Shown here piece by piece: positions 12,601-24,678 of a stretch of DNA of 64,000 nucleotides. Positions within the stretch are counted from its first letter, which is position 1; each line of letters starts with the position of its first letter. A program made the position numbers and the translations under genes. The DNA is taken from positions 62,001 to 126,000 of the forward strand of contig JBBHKE010000144.1 of the NCBI GenBank assembly GCA_037447655.1. Reading direction: 5' to 3'. A model generated the notes under the pieces. It saw nothing but the letters and a program-made list of their open reading frames with translations, was not told the origin of the DNA and did no database searches. This DNA comes from Zygnema cylindricum. Lineage: Eukaryota > Streptophyta > Zygnematophyceae > Zygnematales > Zygnemataceae.

Positions 12601-15600
12601 TTTTTGTCTAGCGATACTTATGATGATTTACTGGTGGTATCTTGCGCCGTCCAGGACTTCCATCGAGATGGGGCTGCATTGGGATCGAAACTTCTCCCAC
12701 AACACAATTACAAATTGGATGCAAATGCCCTTTCAGCACGACACTTTGGAGAGGTTTGTCGCTTGCCATTCTGAATGGAGTACAATACTACAATGTGAGA
12801 GAGGGGGATGACCTGATTTGGTCCATGCCATCTATGCTTTTGCCTGTTGCATGGACCTATCTTCGCAATAACACAAAGCATAAACAGGTTAAAATTAACT
12901 GTAGTCTTATCATGATTTAAATCAATATTTTGGAAAAAGGTAGTCGGTTTAAGAATATGGAGCATGAGGTTTCGCATACTGAAACTGTTGAGTTATTTCT
13001 GGTTTACCACCAACATGCCCAACTATCTCTATTCTCGTCAACTTGAGGAATAATGTTAAGGGCCTGAAATATTTTAACATTATCACAAAAGACTTGTCTG
13101 TGAAGGCATCTTGTGACCTAACCTCCTCGGGTTATGAAAAAAACAGATGCAAGGATTGAAAATGTTGATGTTATTATTAATACCAGCAGTTTCTAGTGTT
13201 GTTTCTAATTATTCTAATTGGGCTTCGGATCAATTGACAGTGTGAACTTATCACATTGGCCAATTTTTCTCTCAAGCCTGTGCTTGTACAAGTTAACGTG
13301 AATCTATAATGATGAATAATATGCACCCCGGAAAGGTATGATGTAAATGTATGATGATAAATAGTATACACTAAAGAAACGTATAATGTAAATTTATAAT
13401 GATGAATAGTATACACTCTATCCCATCTAGTGGTTATATGTTTAAAATTTAACAAGAATGAGAGAGCTAATATGCATAGTGAAGGAGACGGGGGGAAACA
13501 GGTGGAATGCAGAGAGTATCGGGAATCTGTTTTGGGAGCGATGCCTCATCGCTGGGTCAGTCTCATTTTTGTCTCCCTCCAAATTCCTGTTGAACTTCAA
13601 CAAAAAATTGAAGGCTCGTGAATTATCAGAATGCTACAGACTTCTTGTGTGTCGCTTTTGCAAATGGTGCTTTATTACATGATCGTGAGGTTTAGACCAC
13701 TCCAAACTTAGCTCATTTTGTGAGTCATTTGGAAAGTGTAAGCTATATTTTTAAAATCTGTTTGCCTGATAATTGTAATTTTTGAGAATCACAAACGGGA
13801 GGAACCAGATATTTTTTGTCAACCTTGTGCCTGTTTTTGTGAACCCAATTTGGTTTGCGGTTATCTCAAAAAGACTCAGGCTATGTCTTACAGGAAAGGA
13901 GGGAAGACACACAGTTTGAACTCGCACATTTTCGCAAACATCGTAGGCGTCCTCACAAGTCGCAGCCGAGCCATGTTTTGGATACGTCAACTCCTCCAGC
14001 TGGGCTCTCTGGGAAACTGGCAGCTGGCAAGGACACCAAAAATGTGGTGGCCAATGCTGTGAATAAAGTGATCAATCTAGCGGGTTCAGGAAAGAGGAAG
14101 GTGAGTGAGGGATATCAGTGGTCAAACTTAACGTAAATGTCTAATGTGGTGGCCAATGCTGTTAATGAAGTGGTCAGTCTAGCGAGTTCAGGAACGAGGT
14201 CTCTCAACGATAAAACTTAACGTAAAATGTCCTGGAATAAGGTATCAACAAGTAGCGGAACTGCGGTAGAAGCTACATGTATATCTGGTTTTGCAGTTTC
14301 TGTTGTTTATTTTTACAATTTTGTGACGATCTCCGATTGCTTTCTTCGGATCCCAGGGGACACAGTTATGTTGCAGAAGTCTGTGTTAGTTACTTTGTGA
14401 TGAATTTCTATTTTTTTGCGGGAGGCGGGAGGGGAAATGGAAATGCACTGAATTTACAAGCTCCTTTGCAAAATCAGAGTCTCTTTCTAGGGCAGCCTTA
14501 TAGTTGTATTGTTTTGAAATCTTTTAATTTATGCTGTGGTACATTTGATTGATTCGGGCCCCTTAATACTATGGATGAGAAGACAGTATGGTCCAGTTTT
14601 TGTCATGGTGCAAAAGCAGAGGTTATACGGACACTTGTGGTCAGTGAATTTGGGATTTTTGTCATTTCTATGGTTTATGCAAATTTTTCTAGACCTGAAA
14701 ACCACCAGGACCCGAAAAATCATCTTGTCCCATACTATGGTAGATTTTGTGGTTTATCCTTTTTGTTCCTAGGACTTAACATCAATTAAAAATCAATCCT
14801 GGACCTAATCATTGTTTGGTCCATATTAATTATGGCGCATTCTAATAATGCAGAAAACTGTAGATCCCGCACATGGGAATGCGACCGGCCACTGGTGGGC
14901 TCCAAACGCTGTTGTGGTACATCTTAAAGAGGGTATTGAGGCAATTCACTTATATAGTGGACGGACCATTTGCAAGGTACAATGAAGGTCCTGGATATGG
15001 AACAAAGAGTTTTCATTGTGTTTTTTTAGATGATGGAAACTTTGTGTGTTTTAGATGAGGATGAACCAGAAAGGGACTTGCACCGTTCCTGATGGTAACA
15101 TCAATTGAAGAGGCTGTGAGTGATGCCAGAAAGTTTCCTTTCGGTCATGTCAAGATAATATAGAGGTGCTCATGATTGCTGTTTGTTATCTTTTGGTTGT
15201 TTGTCTTTGCGGATGGTGTCTAATGGGGGTTTATTTGACGTCCTTTCTGAATCAGTTGCTCCTAAGAGCTGGTGGTCTTCATGCGGACATAAATGGCGAT
15301 GGAGTATTGGATCATGTCCAGGTGGGCTTCCATAATTCAAAGAAAACTGGAACTTTTTGGTGTCTTTCTCCCCTCCTCTTTTAGTGTTGCCTTGCGAAGA
15401 TAGAGCTTAAGGACTCTTAACTGAAGGCCGGTTAGCGCTTGCTAACATATATAGTTTGTAAGGGAGGGGGTGCTCTTCTTAAGTATTCACATGCTTGAAC
15501 ATGCTTTGATCTCACAAACTCTTGTCATTCCCCGCCTTTACCTCTTTGCACCTTTCCCATTCTTTACACCTTTTCCAACTCTCTGCTTTCCCACTTGTCC

Positions 15601-18016
15601 ACTTTCCCAATTGCCATTCCCTCTTTCCTACTCTTCCCTCTTTCCCAACCTCCATTTCCCCTCCTTTCATTCCTCTTTCCCACTCTCCCTCTTTCTTCTC
15701 TATTCTTTCTTATGAGAAACCAAAAAAACAAAAGGAAGAAGGAAAACCTCTGTTTGTGGGTCCAGGCATCAGGTGCCCATGGGGGAGAACAGATGGTTGC
15801 TACGGGTCTAAGTGAGCCTCTGAAGGCATGCTGGGCTATAGCTACTACAGGGGTGCCAGTGAGAGAGCAGCTTTTCAATGGCTCGATTTGTCGGTCTCGG
15901 GGAAGTAATCTTATTCAGCAAGAGTTTGGATCGAGAGGCTTTGGGTGAGTTCTCGAAGGGCTAATTTCGGATAGTATTTGGATGAGTGGTACTGACTTTG
16001 AATTAACTCGAGAGACTTTGGTAAGTGACCAGGATACCCATTTAAAGCAGGGTGGGTTGGTGGTAGCGATTTTGGCTTATTGGAAGTTTTTTTTTCTGTT
16101 TTTGAGTTTTTGCGTCTTGAAGCTTTGTGGTTTGATGGTTGTTTTCCAGGTTCAGAATTGAGGACCTTAGTTGGGTTTTGATCCAGGTTTTGAGTATATT
16201 GTCATAAAGCAGGGATCGAGTATTGTTCGGCACTGTGGAGGTTGAGCTTTAGGTCATCCTTCCTTTAGTTTTTGATGTATTCTTCCGAAGACAATCAGCA
16301 ATAGAACTGCTTTAGATGAGCAGTGAATTTCATGAACGACATGTATAAGGTCCTTATTTGTCACGCCAGGTAGTTTCTTCAATATCTGTTGGTCTTTAAC
16401 GCTTGGTTTTGTTTTTTTCGTCTTTTTGAGAAATTCTATGACAGGCATACAGATGACCTGGACAGTACTCCATTGGAAGTGGCGACGCCCATAATTTTGC
16501 CTTTAAAAGATCAACATCGGCATAGAAAGGGAAGCCATGGAGCCGCAGTTTTTCTCAACAGCCACGGAGACGTGAGTACCACTGTCTACCATTAACAGTA
16601 AAGCAGTTTAACATCAGTAATAATCTTTATTAAACAACGCGTGATGGCAAACCATCCGAGGACAGGTCAATATGAGGTGAAAATGAAGCACAAGATGAAA
16701 CTAACAAAAAACGGAGAACCTTACAAAAGACAAAATGGTGATTGAACGTACAAGCAAAAAACTCGACTGAAATGCCACAATTAAAAAAACAAACCAACAA
16801 GACCTAGTAGAGCCATTGAAGCTAAACATATATACTTACCAGAGCCCCAATTCTTAACCCGACTACGCTCCTTCAAAGGTTAACATGATGGAGAGACCTT
16901 TAATATTTTGTCCACTGGAGCATGAGGAATTGTCTACAGGAAAGTCCAGGGAGTTTTACTTACCGTATTGATGTCGTTTAGGTGTCTGATCAATTTTAAT
17001 CACTCAAAAAATACTTGAATAACAAAGAAGAAAGTGCCAAACTCCATTGTCACTTTATTTGGTGCCGAAAATGGACATGATATGTTGGGTTTTCGCAACA
17101 AATTTATACTGGGTTGAAGGGGCTATTCTGAAACTTTTGCATGAAGAGATTTATGCAAGTTTTCCCTAACTGTCAACTGTTAACGGTATGATATCGACAC
17201 ACTTCCACAGGTAACCGCATATGAAGCAGAAGGGGGCTTACATTCTCACCATGGACGCCTTCGTTGGCAAGTAGCAACAGAAGCCAGATGGGAGAATCCT
17301 GGAATGCCAACTGGCATCGTGACAGAGCTCGCAATCCCGACTCTGAAAGCCATGGCTTTGAGGAAAGGAGGTCCTCCAGAAGTAGTTTTGGCCGCAGGGG
17401 AAACTTCAGCGGTGGTGCTCTCTCCTAATGGCCACAAGGAAGCTACTTTCAGCTTTCCTGCCTCCCCAGTGGTGCCTCTTTTAGTGGCCGATTTCAACGA
17501 CGATGGATTGAATGACATCCTACTGCTTTCTAATTACGGAGTTTATGGTTTCGTCCAGGTGAGAATCTGAAAACAACTGAGGACTATGTAACGACAGGAA
17601 AGTAAAACACTTTTATGGGCAATTAAGCTGTAAAACTCAATTATTTGTGGATCTGGATCATTTTATTGTGGATCGATTTCTTATTGATTGTTTTCTTGTT
17701 TGATCGTTTTCTTGGGCATCGTTATATCGTGGATAGTCATGGGTTTAGCAGGGAAGGAAGAACGTTGTTCTGTAAGTGTGATTTTAAGGTACAAATGTAG
17801 AGTGTTTGGGCTTTTCCTCTTATGGATCATGGTGGAAATTATTGTTTCCTAATAATGGGAAAGAGGAGACGGGTGTGGCAGGTCCGGCAGCCGGGAGCGG
17901 TTTTGTTTTCAGCTCTCCTTGGGTTTTTGGTCGTGTGTTTGAGTGTACTTTTTGTAACTCAAAATTTCGGGAATCCAAAAGGGAAAGCTAGAGGCGATAG
18001 GCGTAGCACAGACTGA
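6426..18016 (+). CDS. NERD1: FG-GAP repeat membrane protein, NERD1 orthologue
   Basis: Fifteen coding exons: 6426-6488, 6991-7155, 9458-9718, 10277-10396, 11586-11666, 12047-12154, 12655-12753, 13502-13555, 13894-14100, 14854-14976, 15256-15321, 15766-15944, 16445-16571, 17211-17558 and 17882-18016. Phases agree throughout and give 711 aa; Arabidopsis At3g51050 is about 700 aa and is similar end to end. Residues 1-21 form a hydrophobic signal/anchor. FG-GAP calcium-loop motifs are DLNGDG (57-62), DINGDG (438-443) and DFNDDG (645-650). LLPQHNYKLD and ECREYRES are further family phrases. A single membrane segment lies at about 673-694, followed by a short basic tail, so the large part should be lumenal or extracellular. 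In Arabidopsis, NERD1 is Golgi-associated and interacts genetically with the exocyst in root growth. The donor of exon 4 (GAG|gttcga) is weak. No frame break was seen; the gene looks functional. Confidence 0.93.
6587..6649. repeat. (CT)n microsatellite in NERD1 intron 1
   Basis: An almost perfect CT dinucleotide run of about 63 bp sits in the first intron, about 100 bp after the donor site, in a longer pyrimidine-rich stretch. Confidence 0.95.
9330..9452 (+). repeat. Pyrimidine tract before NERD1 exon 3
   Basis: A dense C/T stretch ends a few bases before the exon 3 acceptor at 9,457. It is an extended polypyrimidine tract for splicing and also creates long shadow reading frames on both strands that are not genes. 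Confidence 0.8.
14143..14233 (+). repeat. Tandem duplicate of the NERD1 exon 9 tail inside intron 9
   Basis: The segment starting AATGTGGTGGCCAATGCTGT repeats the last 60 bases of exon 9 (from 14,041) plus the first part of the intron, 102 bp downstream. In the copy the GAAAGAGGAAG|GTGAGT donor has become GAACGAGGTCTCTC, so it no longer carries the splice donor. It also lacks its own acceptor and is probably spliced out. Confidence 0.85.
15530..15716 (+). repeat. Pyrimidine tract before NERD1 exon 12
   Basis: A C/T-rich block made of TTCCC/TCTTT phrases lies 50 bp before the exon 12 acceptor at 15,765. Non-coding. Confidence 0.75.
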
Positions 18017-20329
18017 TCCTGGACGCGGTTTAGTTTTGGCCTTGTGGAAATTAAAAGCTTATGTGTTTCAAATTAATCTTAAAAGTTTTGCTGCCCCTTG
18101 AATGAGCACTTTTTTTCGAACATCCATGCTCGCGTACCTTGTGTGGTTGATTGTCGTCTCTTTTTTGATGTGGTGTGAGAGGGGGTTGCCACACTTCCAT
18201 GATAGTAAAATGTCCAGTACTTTGCTGAATCGAGCGTTTTTAGGTGTGAAGGTCGCGTGTGAGGGGGTCCACGTCGCCCTGCACTCCTTTCACTCCAATT
18301 TCGCTTTACAACGCCTCGCGCCGCGCGGCGCGTCGCAAGTATAAATATGTTTAGGGTTTTTTTCTCATTCGTGTTTTTTTTTATAAAAAAAAACCCGAAC
18401 CAATAACCCTATGACCCTAAAAATCCGCGGTACCCGGGCGGTATTTTGCAAGTGTGCAGGTCTCGGCGCATTTCGCCTCGTGTAGGAGACCTGCACACCC
18501 TGCACACCACGGGCGAGAAAACTAACGAACCTTACCTGTACTTCAAATATTTCACAGTAGTTGCAGTAATGTATCTGTTCGTGGCAACATTTAAAAACTT
18601 AGTATAATTGAAGAGTGGCAACCCTGTGAGTTGCACACCTGAGGAAGCTTGTGGAGATGTGTGCCATAGCTTGCTCAAAATAGCTCTATTGAAGCTATTG
18701 AAGCTTTTTTGTGAATACACAAGCACATTACATTTTGGGATTCTTCTTTAGCATTAAGGGTGTGTGCCAATGTGTTTAAGTAACGGTTTTCCCCTGTTGT
18801 TTCCTCCAAAATTGAATGTTGCACAAGAAAATCTTAACACACGAAGAGAGTGTAACAACCGTAGTACAATTGACATCATCTTGAAACTTAGAATGTACTT
18901 CAGTTTAGCGTCTTCCCCTCTTCGACTTGGTTAAAGTAAGACCTGACCAACGAATAGGAAAACCTTTTTGCGCGATTCACACAATTTTGAACATTTTTGC
19001 ACGAAAAAGTGTTTGTCCGTTTGCAACTCATACAGAATTACCAATGTCATTTCGCAACAGTGAAGTTCATGAAGCTGCCTCTAACCTCGAGCACTTGCAG
19101 GATCCTGGTTAAGGCAAGAAGGATGCTCTGAATCATTATTACCACGCAACGAGTTTTCTTTTCTGGAATAATTTTGAAAGAAAATGCCCCCGTAAATGTT
19201 ATATTTCAGTTCCTATTTCCATTCGAAATGAATTTCGAGTCACAATTTCCATTTCGATTTTAAAATTTCAAGTCCGATTTCAGTCCCAATTGCAGCTTCC
19301 CTTTTTTTCAGGTCTCAATCTTACTTCCAAATTTCAATTTCCACATCCCGTTTCAATTGCAATTTCAGTTTCAATTAGAGTTTCCAATAATTTTATTCGA
19401 TTCTTCCAATTCCATCCCGTTATCATTTTCTATGTCTATTTTCTGCTTCTAGTTTTTGACCACATGAATTAGGGTCTTTTGACCTCACCATTTTTTGAGG
19501 CGAAAACGACCTCCTCGCTCGGATGATTGCCGAAACACAATTGGAAGTCTGAATTCCAATCTAGCTGATATGTTTCTGGAAATCCACACTAAATGAAGAA
19601 ATGACATGTCACTCCAAACGTGCCTGGCTTCTGGGAAAGAAGTGTGAACCGATGATTTTATAGGGTTTTTAAGGGTTTTTAAGGGTTTTTTAGGGGTTTA
19701 TCTCTTGAATCAAATGTGCAAGATATTGCTAGACGAGCCTCTTAAAAGAGTCCCCGACACTGTGAAGCTTCCAGACGTTTCTTTTAGTTTTTGAAGAAGT
19801 AGAGAAAGTGAGTGGTTAGTCGTCGAAGAAGCGGACTACTGAGGGAATTCTCTGCCCATTTCTTTCTCTTCGGGTGAGTTGAGAGGTGTACGAGGAGCAA
19901 TTAAAGAGAACAGAATAGTGACAAAGACCAAGCTAATTTAATTTTTTAAGGAGGAATAAGGTGTGGAGTAGGGAAAAGAGAAAAGCGAGACACAGTGTTG
20001 CTCAAACATTACCTGCAGGAATGGAGGAGAGAAAGTGGAGAGGAAGGAAATGCGTGGCAACTGGAAAATGGTCGATTGGATAGGAGACAACTGAGTAGGC
20101 ACACGTCAGTGATGGAAGGCTTTACGTCTACAAACGTCACGCTAAAACCTTCGATGTCAGAAAAAGTCGACAAAATACGGTTCGGAAACACACATTGTAG
20201 ACGTCTACAAATGTCGCAACTCGCAACCGTCACAGAATTAAGTAAAGAGTTCGTTTTCGGACATCGGAACACCATGAAAAGTAGTACGAAAAATCTTCAA
20301 TAAAATCCAGACTTACATCTCTAAGTTAC
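18017..20329. other. Intergenic, NERD1 3' flank
   Basis: Contains the presumed NERD1 3' UTR, a GC-rich patch with a hairpin (18,452-18,498), and a stretch around 19,200-19,400 with many AATTTC/TTTCAATT phrases. Near 19,660-19,700 there is a run of AAGGGTTTTT repeats. No gene recognised. Confidence 0.5.
18452..18498. other. Perfect 13-bp hairpin with a nested GGCG/CGCC stem
   Basis: Arms GTGTGCAGGTCTC (18,452-18,464) and GAGACCTGCACAC (18,486-18,498) are exact inverted repeats. The 21-base loop contains GGCG-CATTT-CGCC, so the stem could partly continue. It sits in a CpG-rich patch about 440 bp after the NERD1 stop. It could be an element end, a small-RNA precursor or a structured 3' end; nothing decides. 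Confidence 0.7.
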
Positions 20330-21489
20330 TACACCGCGAATCGTTATTAGTGTCAATAACTCTAATTTGGGTTCTTATAATTTTGATTTTTTTTTTCAAA
20401 TAGGATACATGATTTTAATTTTTCCTTGACGTTAATTAAGGTACACCGCGAATCGTAATTAGATTAAATTACTCTAATTCGGTCGCTCGAAATATCGACT
20501 CTATTACATCAAATAGAGTAAATGATTCTAATTTTTTCATTATTCTAATTTAGGTGAGTTTAATTAGCGTAACAAAATTGTAATATAGGTTCGTTTTAAA
20601 TAGTATGGAGTACGGACAACGTTCGACCGTGCAAAACTGTACTTTTTAAAGTAAAAAGGTACAAATAATGATTTAATACAATCGCGCTCGCACGTGAAAT
20701 CGCACTAAACGAAAAAATAATCACATCGAAAAAAAGCCGTTCGCATAACTCTCGTCCGTCGACAGCATCGTCGTCAGTGTGAACATCAGCTGACATTCAG
20801 CGCGACAAATAATACTAACGTCATAATGACGTCAAAACTATACGGACTGACAGATTCTGTACATCTACGTTATTTAGTGTTCATAATTTTAGCGCGGAAA
20901 TTTATCGCCGACATAACCCAATATAGAGTACTTAAATAAATTAGAGTAAACTTCCTCTGTGAAAAAGTTCTATCACATAAATTAGAGTTCATTACTCTAA
21001 TTGTTTTTTTTTGTTTTTTTACTCTAATTTTTTCATTACTCTAATTACGATTCGCGGTGTACCGTACAAAATAGCGTAAAGCATGAAAACACATTAAATT
21101 TAAATAGTGTGGTGTACGGTCGATGTCAGACCGTACATAAATGTACCTTTTCAAGTGAAAATTTGCAAAAAATGAATTAAATCAGACGCGCACGCATAGG
21201 AACGTGCGCTCAAAAAACGGGATTAGTCTTACACGTAAACTAGTATGGCATGTACGGATATTTTAAATTCTCGACGGCGTACGATTTCTAATATTTTGTA
21301 CGAATACATATATTAATGTATATAATCGTACGGCGAATATTCCATTTTTGCTGTTCCCAAATTAGCATTAACGCCGAAATTAGAATACACCTTCTTTTAA
21401 AAAAAAATCAAATTCTTAATTAGCATCAAGTACGGTAAATTTTCTTTAACACTATTTAAATTTTGACTCTAATAACGATTCGCGGTGTA
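20330..21489. repeat. Outer MITE-A copy, interrupted by a second copy
   Basis: The outer ends TACACCGCGAATCGTTATTAG at 20,330 and its inverted match ending at 21,489 bound about 1.16 kb. Removing the inner element (20,442-21,061) leaves roughly 540 bp. Segments near 20,595-20,710 (inner) and 21,095-21,215 (outer) are homologous direct copies, with TTTAAATAGT, GTGCGCTC-like and GCACG phrases, which shows that both elements belong to one family. Confidence 0.65.
20442..21061. repeat. Inner MITE-A copy nested in another copy
   Basis: The left end is TACACCGCGAATCGTAATTAG and the right end is its close inverted match ATTACGATTCGCGGTGTA. Length is 620 bp, without coding potential. It has inserted 112 bp inside the left end of the outer element, so it is the younger of the two. 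Confidence 0.65.
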
Positions 21490-22871
21490 GTACTGTACAT
21501 GGGCAAACACTCTAAGGGTAAAGTATCGACTTTATCCTGTCGTTTTCACCAAAAACGCAGTTCCGTACGAGAAAAACTTTCGCCGTACAAGAAAATCAAT
21601 TCTTTAAAAGTACAGCAAACGTCAAGTCGATACTTTGAATGTAATTCATGTTTGTCGTCAAGTTAACGAATTTTGGCGTTTTCCTTTTTTCGACCCCCGG
21701 GCAAGAGAATACAGCCTGTCAAAAAACTTCATCAAAAATCACCTCGCGACCTGATTTCAGGGAAAGTACCGCCCAAACAACGAATGAAAAACGGTCCACG
21801 CACGCGCTACACGAGTGTTAAAATTTTAGGACGAGGGAGAGCACTCGCTATTTTTCTCCCTGCCCGTCACGTGCATGTACGGAAAAAAATCTGCAGGGGT
21901 CTCCGGGCCTCCGCTTTCATTCATGGGTACCTTTAGGAAAGTCGGAAAAACGAAATCGGATAGCCATGGCAGAAAGTTCTTGAATTTTGTGACGTCGACG
22001 TTGTCACAAGTGAGCATGGCGTCACAATGTCACAAAACCCTGAACATCTGCCATGTCACAAAATTACAAAAATCTAGACGTCTACAACTGTCGCTGTTTT
22101 TGTTGGCGTCACCGATTGTCGGAAGTTTCGTGGTCGTCGTCAATCGTCACAAAGTTGTACCTACGTCTACAACCGTCACATTTCAAAGTTCCGATTTCAT
22201 TTTCGCACATAGGACGCTTTTCAAAGTAGTACGGAACACTTCACTACAGTCCAAAATACTTTTTCAAAGTATCGCTTACATGGGGACGTACCCTTAAACG
22301 TATTTTTACCTTTTTAAGTTTTTAGGATTTTTAACGGTTTAACGGTTCTGGTGATTCGTCTTGGCGGAATTCAACGGTTTGGTTTGTTTAGAACTTTCCA
22401 AACCGGGCTTCTAAGCCATTCAGTTTGGTTCAGAGAAAATGAAGCCGAACCCAACCTATCCGAACCGGGCTGAGTGCTACAGCTGTTACGTGACAATAAA
22501 GAATGAGATATTTCGGTTTTCGAAATCTAATCGTTTGTTTGCTTTACGGTATATTATAATGTATTGCAAAAGTCTTCGGTAAAATACGTTGAACTGGCCA
22601 ACCGGGCGACCGGGTACAATTGGTGTGTCCGCTAGGACCTTTGCGTTTCAGCATTCATAAATAATTGGGACGTATGTGTAAACAACTATACATTACCACA
22701 AAAATAATTATTTGAAAGAACAATTAGTATTATCACCTCTATTTTATGTTCGTGAGGGAGAGGTAGTATAAGAATCAGATTTAGTGTTCTTAAATACTAT
22801 TAGCGATTCACGGTTCAGACACACACAACCAAACACTGGTGCAACATTTTTTACTTTGCTTCTTCGAAAGA
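21490..22871. other. Intergenic repeat-derived DNA
   Basis: Rich in GTCACAA, GTACG and CGTCTACAA phrases. A MITE-A-like end, ATTAGCGATTCACGGTT, is at about 22,797-22,816 without a clear partner. Around 22,320-22,620 there are several AACGGTTT/GGTTCGG phrases. No gene recognised. Confidence 0.4.
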
Positions 22872-24165
22872 ATAATAGTTCAAAAGTAGGCGTTTTTATG
22901 GTAGGCCTTTGGTAGGTGCACAAAACTTGGCTCAAAACTCGCGTAGAGTAAGCATACTGTATGTGTGTGCGTTGTGCACACTCTTGTACGAACGTACGGA
23001 TCTGACGTATGATCATAGTACAGCGCACACCGCCGGACGAATTTTTTTAGCGAACTGACGGCGTAGGATGACATTCCGCGGGAAAGAAAACCCGGAAAAA
23101 AAAACGCGGACGGGCAACCAAACAAAATTTATAGCGGTGAGAGTGCGATGAGAGAGAGAGAGTACGGAGAGTTCATAGTTTTTTCGGAAAGGGCGAAACC
23201 ACCAAAGTGTTTTTGCAGCCACCAACGAGAAGGTTTTGGTAATATTTTTGGCAGTGTGGATTTTTTTTTTTTATCGTCCCATACTGCCTGGTTGGTCAAT
23301 TTGAGGCTTTATTTAGTGTGGCCTTCAAAATTGCAGACGCTAATATGACAGATAGTCCTATCTTAAGTTGTGTTATGGGCTTTTCATGTGATCTTCTTAG
23401 ATCGCTACTTTGATCAGCGACCGTCCGATCGTTCAAATTTGACAGTTTAAATAAAAAAAATACCTCAAAACTCATAGATTTTTTTTTTGTCCGAATGTTT
23501 TTCAAAATTTAGACATGACGTTTAATTCTCTATCGATCGATGTGCAACTAAACCCTGTTACTATTTTTTTTCATTTTGCAACCCATACAATATAGGTCTT
23601 AAGGTCATATACCATAGTTGTTCATGGCGTTTAGTGCGAACGATTTAATCGCGACGAATTATACGTAACAAACGCATTGAATCTTCTGAAAAAATAGTAA
23701 ATATCGTTAATGAATTGTCGTCCGTACTATTCCGTACATGTAAACAAAAATAAATTTCACATATACCGCAGTTTGTACATTTTTCGTACATTTTACGTAT
23801 CTTTTCAATTTAGTCCGTACATTTTTGGTACAATTCCGTACATTTCCGTAAGATTTATGTTCAGTTTACCGGACAGAAAGTACGACGAAGTGCAACGTAT
23901 CTTTTCGCCAAATTCCGTACATTTACCGTACAAAACCATACAGCAATCGTAAAATACAGTTTACGTAAATTAGCCGTTCATTTTTCCGGACAGAAAGTAC
24001 ATCGCGTTTTTTTCCGATTTATTCAGAAGTCACGAATTATACGTTCTAATCGGAAAAAAGGAAAAAATCGCGCAATTTGAAAAACTATGTCATATACTCA
24101 TATTGTATGTTTTACATACAATAGGCATATTGTATGGGCCTACTTTCACCTACTTTTGAACTATG
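22872..24165 (+). repeat. hAT-like MITE family B, copy with two insertions, 8-bp TSD
   Basis: The left end AATAGTTCAAAAGTAGGCG and right end CCTACTTTTGAACTATG are inverted repeats. Flanking bases GAAAGAAT (22,864-22,871) and GAAAGAAT (24,166-24,173) are an exact 8-bp target duplication. Shared family sequence is at 22,872-22,917, 23,347-23,612 and 24,098-24,165. The gap at 24,090 is a family C element. The 22,918-23,346 piece is unique in this window and is either an insertion or ancestral interior. An 8-bp duplication is typical of the hAT superfamily; the assignment is inference. Confidence 0.75.
23613..24089 (+). repeat. hAT-like MITE family C, inserted in the family B copy
   Basis: The ends are CATAGTTGTTCATGGCG and, inverted, CATAGTTTTTCAAATTGCG. 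The flanking direct repeat TCATATAC (23,605-23,612 and 24,090-24,097) is an exact 8-bp target duplication. The 477-bp interior repeats CCGTACATTT-type phrases and lacks coding capacity. It must be younger than the family B copy that holds it. Confidence 0.8.
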
Positions 24166-24678
24166 GAAAGAATCGAAACATCTGAATTATGATCCGTGTT
24201 CGTAAAATTCTGCGTTTGGTCGTGCAAACCGCCATCGACAAATTTAGGTCCGGCCAATTGTATCGCGTACGTTTGTATATACTGTAAAAATATAGTAAGA
24301 AATTGACTACGGAAATTTGGATAATCTGAAATCTCCTGCCCGAAAAGCTCGTGGGGCGGTATTTCTTGTCTTTTGCATGGTATGTGAGCTAAACATTTTT
24401 GGGGCAGCTATTGAGAGTTCCCCACTTGCCGCTATATGTGCATGAATTTTTGTTTCTTTTCGTTTTTTTCTCTCAACTTTGTTGAATCGCCATTGTTTGA
24501 CCTGGCCGCAGAGATTAGCTTGAGCCTTGAACGTAGGTAAGGTACGTCAACACTATATGCAGAATATTTTTATTATACTCGTATTATATAGAAAAACGGG
24601 TTGATTTGCCCGTATAACAGGAGTTGTACCACGCGTTTTCACACTTTCGAGATTTGCTGCGAAACCATCGAGTCGCTT

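Noticed and set aside
12700-12977. Possible antisense gene over NERD1 exon 7
   Set aside because: It is the shadow of a conserved coding exon and has no splice signals on the minus strand.
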